In this document: piece after piece, positions 9,146-18,508 of the stretch
How the letters are laid out: each line of letters opens with the position of its first letter
Numbering within the stretch: position 1 is the first letter of the stretch
NCBI GenBank assembly: GCA_015491905.1
Contig: WGGC01000200.1
Span: 1-60,534 of the forward strand
Direction: 5' to 3'
Origin: Bacteroidales bacterium
Lineage (GTDB): Bacteria > Bacteroidota > Bacteroidia > Bacteroidales > F082
Length of the DNA stretch: 60,534 nt
Made by a program: the position numbers and the translations under genes
The notes under the pieces: generated by a model
What the model was told of the DNA's origin: nothing
The model's database searches: none
The model's input: only the letters and a program-made list of their open reading frames with translations

Positions 9146-9838
9146 CAAGCAGACATATAGTTCGGCTGTGTTTCGCTTAAATCCATCCTAATGATTGGAC
9201 TTGGCATGTCCACCACACGGTGTGTACAATTCCCCTACCGAAAAAATTCTGTTGAATATTTTCGTTTAATGAAAGATGAGCAAAAAGTAAACTATTGAGT
9301 TCATTGAAGAATATAAATACCTAATAATCAGTAACTAATATTGACTTTAGTCAAAGGCATAAAGAACGAAATAAAGCATTAATAACATTTGGAATATTGG
9401 ACATAATAACTCTGATAAAATCATTCAGTTACTGGAACAGACTGAATAAAAGATTATAAGCGTACAGTCATTCCGATTGGGATAATTTCAAAATTAGTAG
9501 ATGCATTTTTTGGAACTTTTTCTAAATTTAAAAACATGGTTACTAATCAGTGCGCAAGTTAGCAATAAAATTAAATGAATTTGAAATCAGACTATAAGAT
9601 ATTGAATTTGGTAAAGTACTTGAATTCAGCACTTGAAAGTTAACATTAGTTGGAAGCATGAGAAACAATACAGCTATGACAAATTTGCAATAGAAAAAAT
9701 ATGAGAATAAAATTCAACCCACAAATAGCACAAATATCTCGATTTATCGGGATTTGGTTTTGTCTATAATTTGGGCAAAAGTTAATACCATGTTGAAAAC
9801 CAGAAGAGCTATTTTTCCCTTCGCGCCAAAATATTTTA
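9146..9838. other. Gene-free stretch
   Basis: About 690 bases between the DUF488 gene and the Wadjet leader hold no convincing coding region. The first bases after the stop, GCCTAACAAGC, resemble an integron-type 7 bp core. A short inverted repeat (TGGAC...GTCCA) and a CACACGGTGTG palindrome occur at about 9199-9228. The rest is AT-rich with scattered stops and may be decayed sequence. Confidence 0.5.
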
Positions 9839-9846
9839 TACTTTTG
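9839..9846 (+). promoter_or_regulatory. Candidate -7 promoter box for the jet operon
   Basis: TACTTTTG fits the Bacteroidota -7 consensus TAnnTTTG. If used, it would give a leader of about 150 bases before jetA, and that leader contains the conserved sequence at 9913-9985. No clean TTTG -33 box is visible at the expected distance, so this is tentative. Confidence 0.35.
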
Positions 9847-9912
9847 AATATATTTTTAGAACCGTAAGGTAAAATTATATGAAACGAATACCGATTGCTC
9901 GGTACAGGCTGT

Positions 9913-9985
9913 GACAATTTTTACTCTTAGCCCACAGGGGCATGATTAAAATATTGTTCTCGAAATATTTAGGGTCACCTAATCA
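9913..9985 (+). repeat. Left copy of a conserved ~70 bp upstream sequence
   Basis: This sequence shares TGACAATTTT, CCCACAG, ATGATTAAAATATT and AAATATTTAGGGTCACC, in the same order, with the reverse complement of 20123-20193. In both places it ends about 20 bases before an ATG: jetA here and the cytochrome P460 gene there. The two copies face each other across about 10 kb. It may be a shared operator or leader, or the boundary of an inserted segment. Confidence 0.7.
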
Positions 9986-10000
9986 ATAAATTTTAAACAG

Positions 10001-11197
10001 ATGAATACTTTTAACGATATTAAAGAATTAGTAACCGCTCTCAAAAGAGAGGAGAAACTAATATCTGAAATGTTTGCTAAAAGAAAATCATTACCATATC
10101 AATTGAATTATGCCAGAGAATTAGTAGATTATGAAGATAGTAGAATTGATTTTTTAATTCAACACTCAGTAATAAACGAAAATGGAAGTGTTGTTGAATT
10201 AGACGACCTTTATCGTGAGTTTTTTGAACAAGTTTTAGACGTAAACGAAGAAATAAACCTTTCATATATTGATGAAAATATCAAAAATATAAAAGAGAAT
10301 ATTAATTACTATTTCAACGAAAATAATGAAAACAAAAGATATGCATATTTAAGAATAATAAAAAAAACTCTAAAAAAAATTGGGCTAATTACATTGCGTA
10401 GCGTTGTAGATATTAGACGTAATATTGAAAACACCTTTAAGAATGAGACTAATTATAAAAACAAACAACTGAAATTAAAAAACCTTGATAATAAACGAAT
10501 TATTGTTAACGATTTAATTAAACAGACGCTTAACCTTACAGATAAAGATGAATTAACATTCTTTACAGTTGCTATTGATGAAGAACTATCAAAAATAGTA
10601 ATAAATCTAAAAGGCCAACTAAATCAAAGTTCTCATAATTTAATTGAGATTGAAAAGCAAATTATTGATTACCTAAATCAAATAAAACATCAGGAGAGAT
10701 TTGTTGAGAAACTACGCAAATTAAAATATTTGAAAGACCACTTTTTAATTCAAGCTGAAACAAATATAAAACAAGTATTATCCCAAAATAATGATATTAT
10801 TTTTGAAGGTAAAAATATTGAACCTTTAAAATTGTCGATTACACACTTACAAATTGATGAAGATGCCAGATTAAATATCGAGAGAATTGCAAAGCATCAT
10901 TCGGAAAGAAAAAACATAATCCCCTTGCTCGCCGATAAAATTTCAGATGAATTTTTAGAAGATAGCGTTGAAGAAGAAATTTTTATTGATTTAGAAGAAG
11001 TGAAAAACGGTTTTATTGCTTCAAGTGATAATCTATTTAATTTTATTATGAAATATAACTTTATGAAAGAAGTTGATTTTAATGAGCGAGTGACGGTTTA
11101 TTGCCAAATGGTATCACAGTTTGAAAATAAATTGACAATAGAAGATAATTATGAAACCCAAAATGAGATTGAATACGCCTTGGTGTACCCAAAATAA
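10001..11197 (+). CDS. jetA: Wadjet-like JetA (MukF/kleisin-like subunit)
   Basis: First gene of a four-gene operon with the order, sizes and overlaps of Wadjet JetABCD systems. The 398-residue product is soluble and mostly helical, with an N-terminal region typical of winged-helix kleisin-type subunits (RKSLPYQLNYARELVDYEDSR), long middle coiled segments (about residues 90-260) and an acidic C-terminal domain. In Wadjet, JetA is the MukF-like kleisin that bridges the heads of the SMC-like JetC and carries JetB. Sequence similarity alone would not name it; the call rests mainly on the unmistakable JetC and JetD that follow. It is separated from jetB by six bases. Base use is markedly A-rich compared with the nar genes, consistent with transfer. 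Confidence 0.78.
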   Translation: MNTFNDIKELVTALKREEKLISEMFAKRKSLPYQLNYARELVDYEDSRIDFLIQHSVINENGSVVELDDLYREFFEQVLDVNEEINLSYIDENIKNIKENINYYFNENNENKRYAYLRIIKKTLKKIGLITLRSVVDIRRNIENTFKNETNYKNKQLKLKNLDNKRIIVNDLIKQTLNLTDKDELTFFTVAIDEELSKIVINLKGQLNQSSHNLIEIEKQIIDYLNQIKHQERFVEKLRKLKYLKDHFLIQAETNIKQVLSQNNDIIFEGKNIEPLKLSITHLQIDEDARLNIERIAKHHSERKNIIPLLADKISDEFLEDSVEEEIFIDLEEVKNGFIASSDNLFNFIMKYNFMKEVDFNERVTVYCQMVSQFENKLTIEDNYETQNEIEYALVYPK

Positions 11198-11203
11198 AAG
11201 ATA

Positions 11204-11773
11204 ATGACAAAATACACTTTTAAAATATTTGAAATTCTGCGCAAAGGGCAATTTATTTGTTCTAATAGCCCAAATGACGACATAAAAACCTTATATAAAA
11301 TTTTAGAAGACGATGGTACTTTTGTAGAACTTTACGACTATTTTAAAGAAATAAATTATCTATTAGAAAGGGGTAATGAGTATTTTTATTTTAGCAGAAA
11401 CGAGAATAATACCGATTTGGGAAGAAAATTAGAGAAAGCATTTGATTGGATTGATATTATTGATTTTTTTAATGCGTTTAATTCTTCTTTTGATGTTGGC
11501 TTTCGCTTTACCCCTTCTGAGATACATAGCCAGTTAAATATTAATGCAGATTTAAAATTCAAACTTGAAAACCTTAAAAGTATAAAACTTGAAAAGAAGA
11601 ATTATTTAGAACGTATAAAAAAAATAATAGAAAAATTAGAAAAAGATAATTACATAAGTCTTGAAAATGAACTTTCTGAAACTTATAAAGTTTTAACATC
11701 ATTTCATTATTTAAAAGATTTAATTAACACTATTAATATTCCTGAAAGTATAGAAAATGAGATACCTGAATAA
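11204..11773 (+). CDS. jetB: Wadjet-like JetB (MukE-like subunit)
   Basis: A 189-residue helical protein whose size and position match JetB, the MukE-like winged-helix subunit (DUF4194-type in described systems) that binds JetA and helps load the complex on DNA. Visible features are a short N-terminal helical domain (KYTFKIFEILRKGQFI), a central YFYFSR turn segment, and a C-terminal heptad-rich helix pair (about residues 125-170, LKSIKLEKKNYLERIKKIIE). It overlaps the start of jetC by 17 bases, so the two are probably translated together. The identification is contextual rather than motif-based. Confidence 0.75.
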   Translation: MTKYTFKIFEILRKGQFICSNSPNDDIKTLYKILEDDGTFVELYDYFKEINYLLERGNEYFYFSRNENNTDLGRKLEKAFDWIDIIDFFNAFNSSFDVGFRFTPSEIHSQLNINADLKFKLENLKSIKLEKKNYLERIKKIIEKLEKDNYISLENELSETYKVLTSFHYLKDLINTINIPESIENEIPE

Positions 11774-14700
11774 AGTTATTTTTATAAATAGTGCCACAAT
11801 AAAATTTGCAGAAATAAATATTGATGGCAATGTGCATTTTACGGGAACACAAGGCGTTGGAAAAAGTGTGTTATTGAGGGCTATTTTATTTTTTTATAAT
11901 GCTGATAAAACAAAACTTGGTATTCCGCGAGAAAAAAAACGTTTTGATGAATATTACTTTGAGTATCAGAATTCATATATTATTTATGAAGTAATAAAAG
12001 ACAATATTCCTTTTTCTATATTAGCTTATAAAGTAAATGGCAGAGTGGCTTTTCGCTTTTTCAATTCGGCTTTTCGCAAAGAATTATTTATTGATAAAAA
12101 TGGAAGAGCATTTGAAAGTTGGGACAAAATAAGAACAGCTTTTGGAAAAGACATTTACTATACAAAGCTAATACCTAATTATGAAGAATACCGACAAATT
12201 ATTTATGGCGATAATAAAGGGATGAAGCCTGAATTTAGAAAATATGCTATTATTGAAAGTAAACAATTTCAAAATATCCCAAGAACAATTCAAAATGTTT
12301 TATTAAACTCAAAATTAGAAGCTCAATTTATTAAAGACACTATAATAAATTCTATAAACGAGGAAGAAATTAAAATTAATTTAGAGAATTATTCAAAAAA
12401 TCATCTTCGTGGATTTGAAACTCAACTTAACGATATAAAATTATGGTTTAAAAAGAACAAAAAAGGACAGAACCCTGTTCAGAATCAAGCAAATAATGTA
12501 ATTGATAACTATAGAAGAGTAAATTTCATTATAAAAGAAAAAAATGAACTTGCAATAAATTTAGCTTATAGAATTAATTATATCGAAAAAGAAAAACCCA
12601 ATTTAGTATCAAATCACAGAAAAGAAGATGAGAAGCTTTTTGGATTAATTAAGCAAATTGAAAACCAGGATAAATTACATAAAAAAAGAGAACAAGATAT
12701 TATTTCAGATATTAAATTATTTAAAAATAAGCTAACAGAAGCTAAACAAAAACAAGAAGAATACAGGAGTAAAAATATAACTGAAATAATTAAGAAAATA
12801 TCACGCAAAAAAGATTTGTTGACAGAGCAGGAAGTAAAAGAAAAAGAAAAGAATATTCTTACGAGTGAATTTTCAGATATTAAACATAAATACGAAAGTT
12901 TAGTATCGCAAGCACAAAATCAACAAGAAAGTTTTTTTAATAATAAGACTTCTGAAATTAACGATGTTAAGATAAAATTTGCAGATGCTAAAAATAATAT
13001 TATTGAAAAATATCGTAAAATTATTGATGAAATAAAAGCAGATAATCAAGACCAAATAGATAAACATAATAATGAAAAAGAAATAATAAAAGAAAGAGAA
13101 AATGATTTAAAACGAAAAAAATCGGAACTTAAACACCTAGTTTTTTATAATGATGAAATAGAAAAGTGCAAGAATAGAACTATTGAATTAAATCAAAAAA
13201 TACAGAATTCTGAAACAGAAATAAAAAATGCACAGAACGAAATAAAATCATTAAGGAAAAATTGGGAATTTAAAGAAAAAGAGATCCTTAACAATACTAA
13301 TGGCTTAATAAAAGAACAGCAAAAACTTAAAGAAAAATGCACTTCTGATATTGCCGAAATAAACCATAAAATACAATCGAGTAAAAAATCGCTCTATGGT
13401 TGGCTAACTGATAATATATCGAATTGGGAAAGTAGCATAGGTAAAGTTATTGACGAACAAGTTTTGTTTAGCTCTGAGCTAAATCCACAACTTACTGATA
13501 AAAATTCTAATACTATTTTTGGCATAGAAATTAATCTAAATGCTTTACAAAACAAGGTTAAAACCGTTCAAGAATATCAATCAGAAATAGAAAATATTGA
13601 AAAAGAAATAAAAAATATTGAAAAAACTATTCTTCAAATAAATCAACAAAAAGATGATAATGTAAAAAAAATAAGAATTAAGTTTAGAAAAAAATTAAGC
13701 GGTTTTAACGAAAGTAAAGTAGAAAATGAATATCGAATTAATCAAACAAAAGAAGCGTTAAAGAAAAATAAAATAGCATTAGAAGAATGGAAATTAAAGT
13801 CAAAAACAAAAAAGAGTAAAAGAAACGATATAATTGAAGAAGGGCTTGAAAAGACAGCTATTGAGAGACAAAAAAACAGTGAAGATATTAAAAGACTAAA
13901 TAACTCAATAAAAGGAAAAATAACCAAAACAGGTAATATCGAAAATGAAGAAATAGCCAAAATAGAACAAATTAAAGATGAGACTATTGAGCAATTAAAT
14001 ATTACGATTATTAATAATAGAGGCGAAACTTCTAAACGCATTGAAGAGTTAAAACAGCAACAGTATTCAGAACTAAACGATAAAGGTGTAAATACAAGCC
14101 GAGTAGAAAAGATAGAAAAAAGACTAAATGAGATAAAACAAGACTTACAGTTTATAGAAGATAATCAACGTATTATGTATGATTATGAAAAAGATAAAAG
14201 AGAATTGTTTGATAAAATACAAGAATTTAATACCGAAAAATTAAGATTAGAAAAACGCCTTATTTCGTTAGAAAAAGAGCATACAATTGAAAAAGGGAAG
14301 CTAAAAACTAAGTCTCAAATACAAAATGAAATAGTTAAATCTCTGAAAGATAAAATAGATGAATTCGAGAAAGATTTAACTGAATTTGAAGAATTTGAAA
14401 AATCAGAAGTTTTTGAAGATATTCAAGATTATTTCACAAAAAATATAATATTAAAAAATACAGAAAACACAGCAACTTTATTAATTTCAGAAATTAAAGA
14501 TAAACATTATAGTATTAGTAAAAGAATAGATGAATTAAAACAATCTGTAAATAAGTTTATTGGAAACTTTGATGATAATAATATATTCAATTTCAAAGTT
14601 ACGTTTATTTCAAATAACGATTATTTCAACTTTGCTTTGGATTTAAAAGAATTTATTGAAGAAGATAAGATTACTGAATTTGAAAAAAGGATTAACGAAC

Positions 14701-15458
14701 GTTTTGTTGATATAATTCAATTAATAGGTAGAGAAACAACCAGTCTACAATCAAAAGAAGCGGAAATAGAAACTGTAATTAGAAAAATTAATAATGATTT
14801 TTCAAAACGAAATTTTGTTACTGCAATTAAAGGTATGGAAATGCGAACTCAGCCAAGTTCAAATAAAGTTGTTCAATTACTGGTTCAAATAAAAGAGTTT
14901 AACGATAAACACGGATTGGAATTAGGTGAACGTGATTTATTTACATCTGCAAATTCAGGCAAGAAAAACGAAAGAGCTGTTGAATTGTTAAAACAACTGA
15001 TTACCGAATTAGATAAACAGAAGAACTCCATACTAACTCTTTCAGCTTCATTCGATTTACAATTTAGAATAATTGAAAACGATAATAATTCAGGCTGGGT
15101 AGAAAATCTATCTAACGTAGGTAGCGAAGGAACAGATGTGTTAGTTAAGGCAATGATTAATATTATGTTGCTAAATGTATTTAAAGAAAGCGCATCAAAG
15201 AAATTTAAAGATTTTAAATTGCATTGTATGATGGATGAAATAGGAAAACTTCATCCTAATAATGTAAAAGGAATTTTGAGGTTTGCCAACGATAGAAACA
15301 TACTTTTAATAAATAGTTCACCAACAAGTTACAATGCTACTAACTATCGTTATACATATATTTTATCAAAAGTAAAATCAGGAGCAAACACCTATGCTAC
15401 TAAAATAAAACGATTAATTAAAGCAAATAATAGTATTGCCGATGAATTTAAGTCTTAA
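11757..15458 (+). CDS. jetC: Wadjet-like JetC (SMC/MukB-like ATPase)
   Basis: A 1233-residue SMC-type ATPase. The N-terminal head has a Walker A motif GTQGVGKS at residues 30-37. Two very long coiled-coil arms (about residues 240-560 and 620-1000, rich in Lys and Glu heptads) flank a central hinge-like part near residues 560-620 (SLYGWLTDNISNWESS). The C-terminal head has an ABC signature-like NVGSEGTD at about residue 1120 and a Walker B, HCMMDEIGKLHP, with D1160-E1161. In Wadjet the JetABC motor extrudes loops on closed circular DNA and presents small plasmids to the nuclease JetD. The gene overlaps jetB and jetD. The very A-rich codon use stands out from the flanking nar and housekeeping genes. 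Confidence 0.9.
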   Translation: MRYLNKVIFINSATIKFAEINIDGNVHFTGTQGVGKSVLLRAILFFYNADKTKLGIPREKKRFDEYYFEYQNSYIIYEVIKDNIPFSILAYKVNGRVAFRFFNSAFRKELFIDKNGRAFESWDKIRTAFGKDIYYTKLIPNYEEYRQIIYGDNKGMKPEFRKYAIIESKQFQNIPRTIQNVLLNSKLEAQFIKDTIINSINEEEIKINLENYSKNHLRGFETQLNDIKLWFKKNKKGQNPVQNQANNVIDNYRRVNFIIKEKNELAINLAYRINYIEKEKPNLVSNHRKEDEKLFGLIKQIENQDKLHKKREQDIISDIKLFKNKLTEAKQKQEEYRSKNITEIIKKISRKKDLLTEQEVKEKEKNILTSEFSDIKHKYESLVSQAQNQQESFFNNKTSEINDVKIKFADAKNNIIEKYRKIIDEIKADNQDQIDKHNNEKEIIKERENDLKRKKSELKHLVFYNDEIEKCKNRTIELNQKIQNSETEIKNAQNEIKSLRKNWEFKEKEILNNTNGLIKEQQKLKEKCTSDIAEINHKIQSSKKSLYGWLTDNISNWESSIGKVIDEQVLFSSELNPQLTDKNSNTIFGIEINLNALQNKVKTVQEYQSEIENIEKEIKNIEKTILQINQQKDDNVKKIRIKFRKKLSGFNESKVENEYRINQTKEALKKNKIALEEWKLKSKTKKSKRNDIIEEGLEKTAIERQKNSEDIKRLNNSIKGKITKTGNIENEEIAKIEQIKDETIEQLNITIINNRGETSKRIEELKQQQYSELNDKGVNTSRVEKIEKRLNEIKQDLQFIEDNQRIMYDYEKDKRELFDKIQEFNTEKLRLEKRLISLEKEHTIEKGKLKTKSQIQNEIVKSLKDKIDEFEKDLTEFEEFEKSEVFEDIQDYFTKNIILKNTENTATLLISEIKDKHYSISKRIDELKQSVNKFIGNFDDNNIFNFKVTFISNNDYFNFALDLKEFIEEDKITEFEKRINERFVDIIQLIGRETTSLQSKEAEIETVIRKINNDFSKRNFVTAIKGMEMRTQPSSNKVVQLLVQIKEFNDKHGLELGERDLFTSANSGKKNERAVELLKQLITELDKQKNSILTLSASFDLQFRIIENDNNSGWVENLSNVGSEGTDVLVKAMINIMLLNVFKESASKKFKDFKLHCMMDEIGKLHPNNVKGILRFANDRNILLINSSPTSYNATNYRYTYILSKVKSGANTYATKIKRLIKANNSIADEFKS

Positions 15459-16302
15459 AATAGCGAAAATATTAGTCAGACTCGAAAATGGAGAAACTAT
15501 TCCTGCAAGCTCTGCCAAGAATAGACTAATTGATGAATTGGTTAATGAGAATATTATATTAAAATCAGGAAAACATAAAAAAACATTACAGTTAATAAGC
15601 AATGAGCAGTTAAAATTATATCTTTCAAATCAATTACAAATAAATAGTTTGGAAGCGTATATTTCTTTATTAAAGAAAAAAGAGAGTAGTAGAGCCGACT
15701 TTGTTAAAATTACTACTAATTCTAAGATTTCTAAACAAAGAGTTTTTAAAGGTTTTTTAGTTAATTCTTATTTGCCAATAAATGCAATATTAAACAATCA
15801 AACTTTTGTAATAAATCCGATAGATGGCAGTTTTGTATTTATTTATGATTACGAAAATTTTATTATAGACCCATACATTACAATTGTTGGAGTAGAAAAT
15901 TCTGAAAATTTCAGACAAATTCAAAAGCAAAAATATCTTTTTAAAGGAATAAACCCATTATTTATTTCTCGTTATCCGCAAAACCAAAATAAAGATTTTA
16001 TAAAATGGATGAAATCTATACCTAACAGATATTTACATTACGGTGATTTTGATTTTGCAGGCATTGGAATTTATCTTAATGAATACAAAAAACATTTAAA
16101 TGAAAGAGCATCATTTTTTATTCCTTCAAAAATTGAGGCTTATCTAAAATCGGAATATGCAAGCAGAGAACGATATGATAACCAGAAAATTAATTTTAAT
16201 GTATCTAATATCGAAGAACCAAAATTAAAAAACCTTGTTCGTGTAATTGAAAGAGAAAGAAAAGGTTTAGACCAAGAATTTTTCATTAATAGAATTAAAT
16301 AA
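15436..16302 (+). CDS. jetD: Wadjet-like JetD (Toprim nuclease, topoisomerase VI A-like)
   Basis: A 288-residue protein with a C-terminal Toprim fold related to topoisomerase VI subunit A and Spo11. The catalytic glutamate is in TIVGVENSENF (E154), and the metal-binding DxD is in LHYGDFDFAGIG (D204 and D206). An N-terminal winged-helix-like region (about residues 1-120) probably binds DNA. In Wadjet, JetD cuts DNA that the JetABC motor has extruded. It is shorter than the ~390 residues I recall for classical JetD, with a compact N-terminal part, so it may belong to a divergent subtype. It overlaps jetC by 23 bases; a second in-frame ATG two codons later is an alternative start. Confidence 0.85.
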   Translation: MPMNLSLKIAKILVRLENGETIPASSAKNRLIDELVNENIILKSGKHKKTLQLISNEQLKLYLSNQLQINSLEAYISLLKKKESSRADFVKITTNSKISKQRVFKGFLVNSYLPINAILNNQTFVINPIDGSFVFIYDYENFIIDPYITIVGVENSENFRQIQKQKYLFKGINPLFISRYPQNQNKDFIKWMKSIPNRYLHYGDFDFAGIGIYLNEYKKHLNERASFFIPSKIEAYLKSEYASRERYDNQKINFNVSNIEEPKLKNLVRVIERERKGLDQEFFINRIK

Positions 16303-16544
16303 TATTCAAGACAATTATTCAGAAATACTACTATACAAAACTGAAGATGGAAAATAAAAATAGACCTTTATTTTGACGCAGATAATTTGTAGCTCACACA
16401 AAAGCTAATGTCAGAGCTGTTTGAGTATAGCACCAATACTATTTCATTACATCTAAAAAATATTTTTAGTCCTTGAATTTTAGTAATATCTTTGTCCTGT
16501 AGCATAATGGTATCTTTATTTGTTATCACTACAAAAAAAAACAC

Positions 16545-16587
16545 TAATAATCAGGTCATTATCCTGATTATTATGTTGCTTTTTTTC
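16545..16587 (+). terminator. Rho-independent terminator after the jet region
   Basis: An 11 bp inverted repeat (TAATAATCAGG / CCTGATTATTA) with a 7-base loop is followed within a few bases by seven T residues. It lies about 240 bases after jetD and before the retropepsin-like gene, so it should end jet transcription. Confidence 0.7.
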
Positions 16588-16664
16588 AAATTTATTATCC
16601 AATAACATTTGTATTTATTGGATGCGAAACTTCAGTTAATAATTAAAATTTATCTAATCAAAAA

Positions 16665-17492
16665 ATGAATTTAACTACAAAAAAAACATTTTACACTTTA
16701 TTATTTATTTGTAGCACTTTAGTAGGCTTTGCACAGGATACGATACATCTTAAGCCTTATGTAAGTGAGCTGAAATCAGTCGAAGTTTTCATCAATAATA
16801 AAAAATATAATTTTCTTTTTGATGCCGGAGGAGGAGAGACTATTATTTCTCCCAGTATTGCTAAACTCTTGAATAAAGAAGTATATGGATGTTCAACAGG
16901 AATCAGAATGAATGGTGAAATGATTAGGTATCAAAATGTTGATAGCGTATCTATCAAAATGGGTAATATTAAAATTTTCCATAAAACCATTGGGGTATGG
17001 GATATTATGAGTATTTTACCAAAAGAATTCCCTAAAATTGACGGTGTTCTTTCTCTAAAATCTTTCGGAAATAATATTTTAACAATAGACCTCTCAAATA
17101 ATATTTTGATTGTTGAAAATAAGGCTTCCGCAAAAAAACAAATTGAAACAAAAACTATTTTACCAAGCCGCTTTGCAAATGGGACCGATGGAACTGAATT
17201 GACTTTATTTATTGGTCTTCCTAAATATGATAATATGTACTGGTTTCTTTTTGATACAGGTAATATTGGTCCTGTGATTCTTTCACCTGAATGTGCTGCT
17301 CTTTGGGGACTCCAATCCAAAACTAAAGATTCTAAATCCTTAGCTAAACTTGAATTTATTATTGGTAAAAACAAAATTGAAACAAATACATATTCAGAGA
17401 AGATAATATATAATGGGGTTTTAAATTTTGAAACTATTAGCAAGTATATTTTCACCATTGACTTTAGAAAAAAGGAAGTTTGGGTTAATTAA
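16665..17492 (+). CDS. Secreted retropepsin-like aspartic protease homologue
   Basis: A 275-residue protein with an N-terminal signal peptide ending near FAQ (residue 24). It contains two aspartic-protease-type motifs, FLFDAGGGETIIS at about residue 53 and FLFDTGNIGPVILS at about residue 195, each followed by a hydrophobic strand as in retropepsin folds. Two half-domains in one chain would let it act without dimerising. Whether it is active is unclear, since the first site has DAG rather than DTG/DSG. It stands alone between the jet terminator and an uncharacterised gene, and its role is not known. Confidence 0.65.
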   Translation: MNLTTKKTFYTLLFICSTLVGFAQDTIHLKPYVSELKSVEVFINNKKYNFLFDAGGGETIISPSIAKLLNKEVYGCSTGIRMNGEMIRYQNVDSVSIKMGNIKIFHKTIGVWDIMSILPKEFPKIDGVLSLKSFGNNILTIDLSNNILIVENKASAKKQIETKTILPSRFANGTDGTELTLFIGLPKYDNMYWFLFDTGNIGPVILSPECAALWGLQSKTKDSKSLAKLEFIIGKNKIETNTYSEKIIYNGVLNFETISKYIFTIDFRKKEVWVN

Positions 17493-17658
17493 AAACTACC
17501 TATAAGAATACATATAATACATTGATTAAAATATAGTTATGTCAAATATTATAACTATACAGAAACGATATACTAAAGTGAAAGTTATAGGTTTCAGAAT
17601 GCTCAAGGCCTCGAATGCTGGACCATTATGTGCAATCACCATTCGATGAAAATTTTAG

Positions 17659-18087
17659 ATAACGACAAAATTAGAGCCTTGTACTATTTACACATCTTAT
17701 GGATTGAATGCTTTTGTTAAATCCTATGAATTATCAGCACCATCTTGGGCTTCTTATATTCCTAGTCCTGTTTTTAGAGGTATCCTTTCAACGAAAGTAG
17801 ATTCTGTTTTCATAAATGGCCCTTCAATTCAAGGACATAGGCCGATGGCTAAAACGATAGTAGTAGATACTGTAATTTATATCAGATCAGTTAAATATGA
17901 AAATATTCTAGTTACAATATATTGGGATGAGTCTTGTATTTGGAGTGGTTATGGAAATTCACCTGAAGAATGTGCAAGTATAAAAGAATATTATGGAAAA
18001 AATATTGGATTAATAAAACGTGAACACAGAAATCATAATGATACAATATTCATAAAAGATTTTGAATTAATTGATTACCACATTTAA
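17659..18087 (+). CDS. Uncharacterised protein, probably 5'-degraded
   Basis: An open frame of about 142 codons whose downstream part looks protein-like (SWASYIPSPVFRGILST, VKYENILVTIYWDESCIWSG). No ATG lies near the 5' end; the only nearby initiator is a TTG at 17704, and an ATG at 17699 is in another frame and stops at once. No signal peptide, membrane segment or known motif is visible. The gene could be a fragment whose start was lost, or it could use TTG. No function is proposed. Confidence 0.4.
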   Translation: MTTKLEPCTIYTSYGLNAFVKSYELSAPSWASYIPSPVFRGILSTKVDSVFINGPSIQGHRPMAKTIVVDTVIYIRSVKYENILVTIYWDESCIWSGYGNSPEECASIKEYYGKNIGLIKREHRNHNDTIFIKDFELIDYHI

Positions 18088-18508
18088 TTATAAGTAACAC
18101 ACAACAACAGGCTAATTATAAGCTGGCGTTAAGTACGTAAATAAACGGAATAACAATTATTTATTGGTGCCCAGTTACGAAAGTATAGCATTTCAATTTG
18201 CCCGCCAGCAGATGGCTACAAGACGTTAGAACTAATTTCCTAATATCTGATACAGAAAGATATAGCATTTTAATAAAAAAATTGGCGTGAGAACAGGCGG
18301 CGCAATTACATCAGTATGGGTGGCACAACTTGGACCAGTCTATCCAATCCGATTTTTTAAACAAAATAAGCTATCTTCTCCCCCAGCGGCAAAAAGGCTT
18401 ATATTTGCTTGGAATTTTTAAACGCTAACCCGATTATTAACCAAATGAAGATGGCTTTTTAGAAGGAATGCCGTTAGCAACTATTAAAAACTTAAACCTG
18501 AATTCAAA
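18088..18508. other. Gene-free stretch with repeat-like motifs
   Basis: No coding region is supported. A TATATTTG box at about 18399 could be the -7 element for the LytTR gene. The pair GCTAAC (18424) and GTTAGC (18473) forms an inverted repeat 44 bases apart just before that gene, resembling the paired cores of integron attC sites. A piece at about 18283-18350 (GTGAGAACAGGCGGCGC) looks like an old coding fragment but has no usable frame. Confidence 0.45.
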
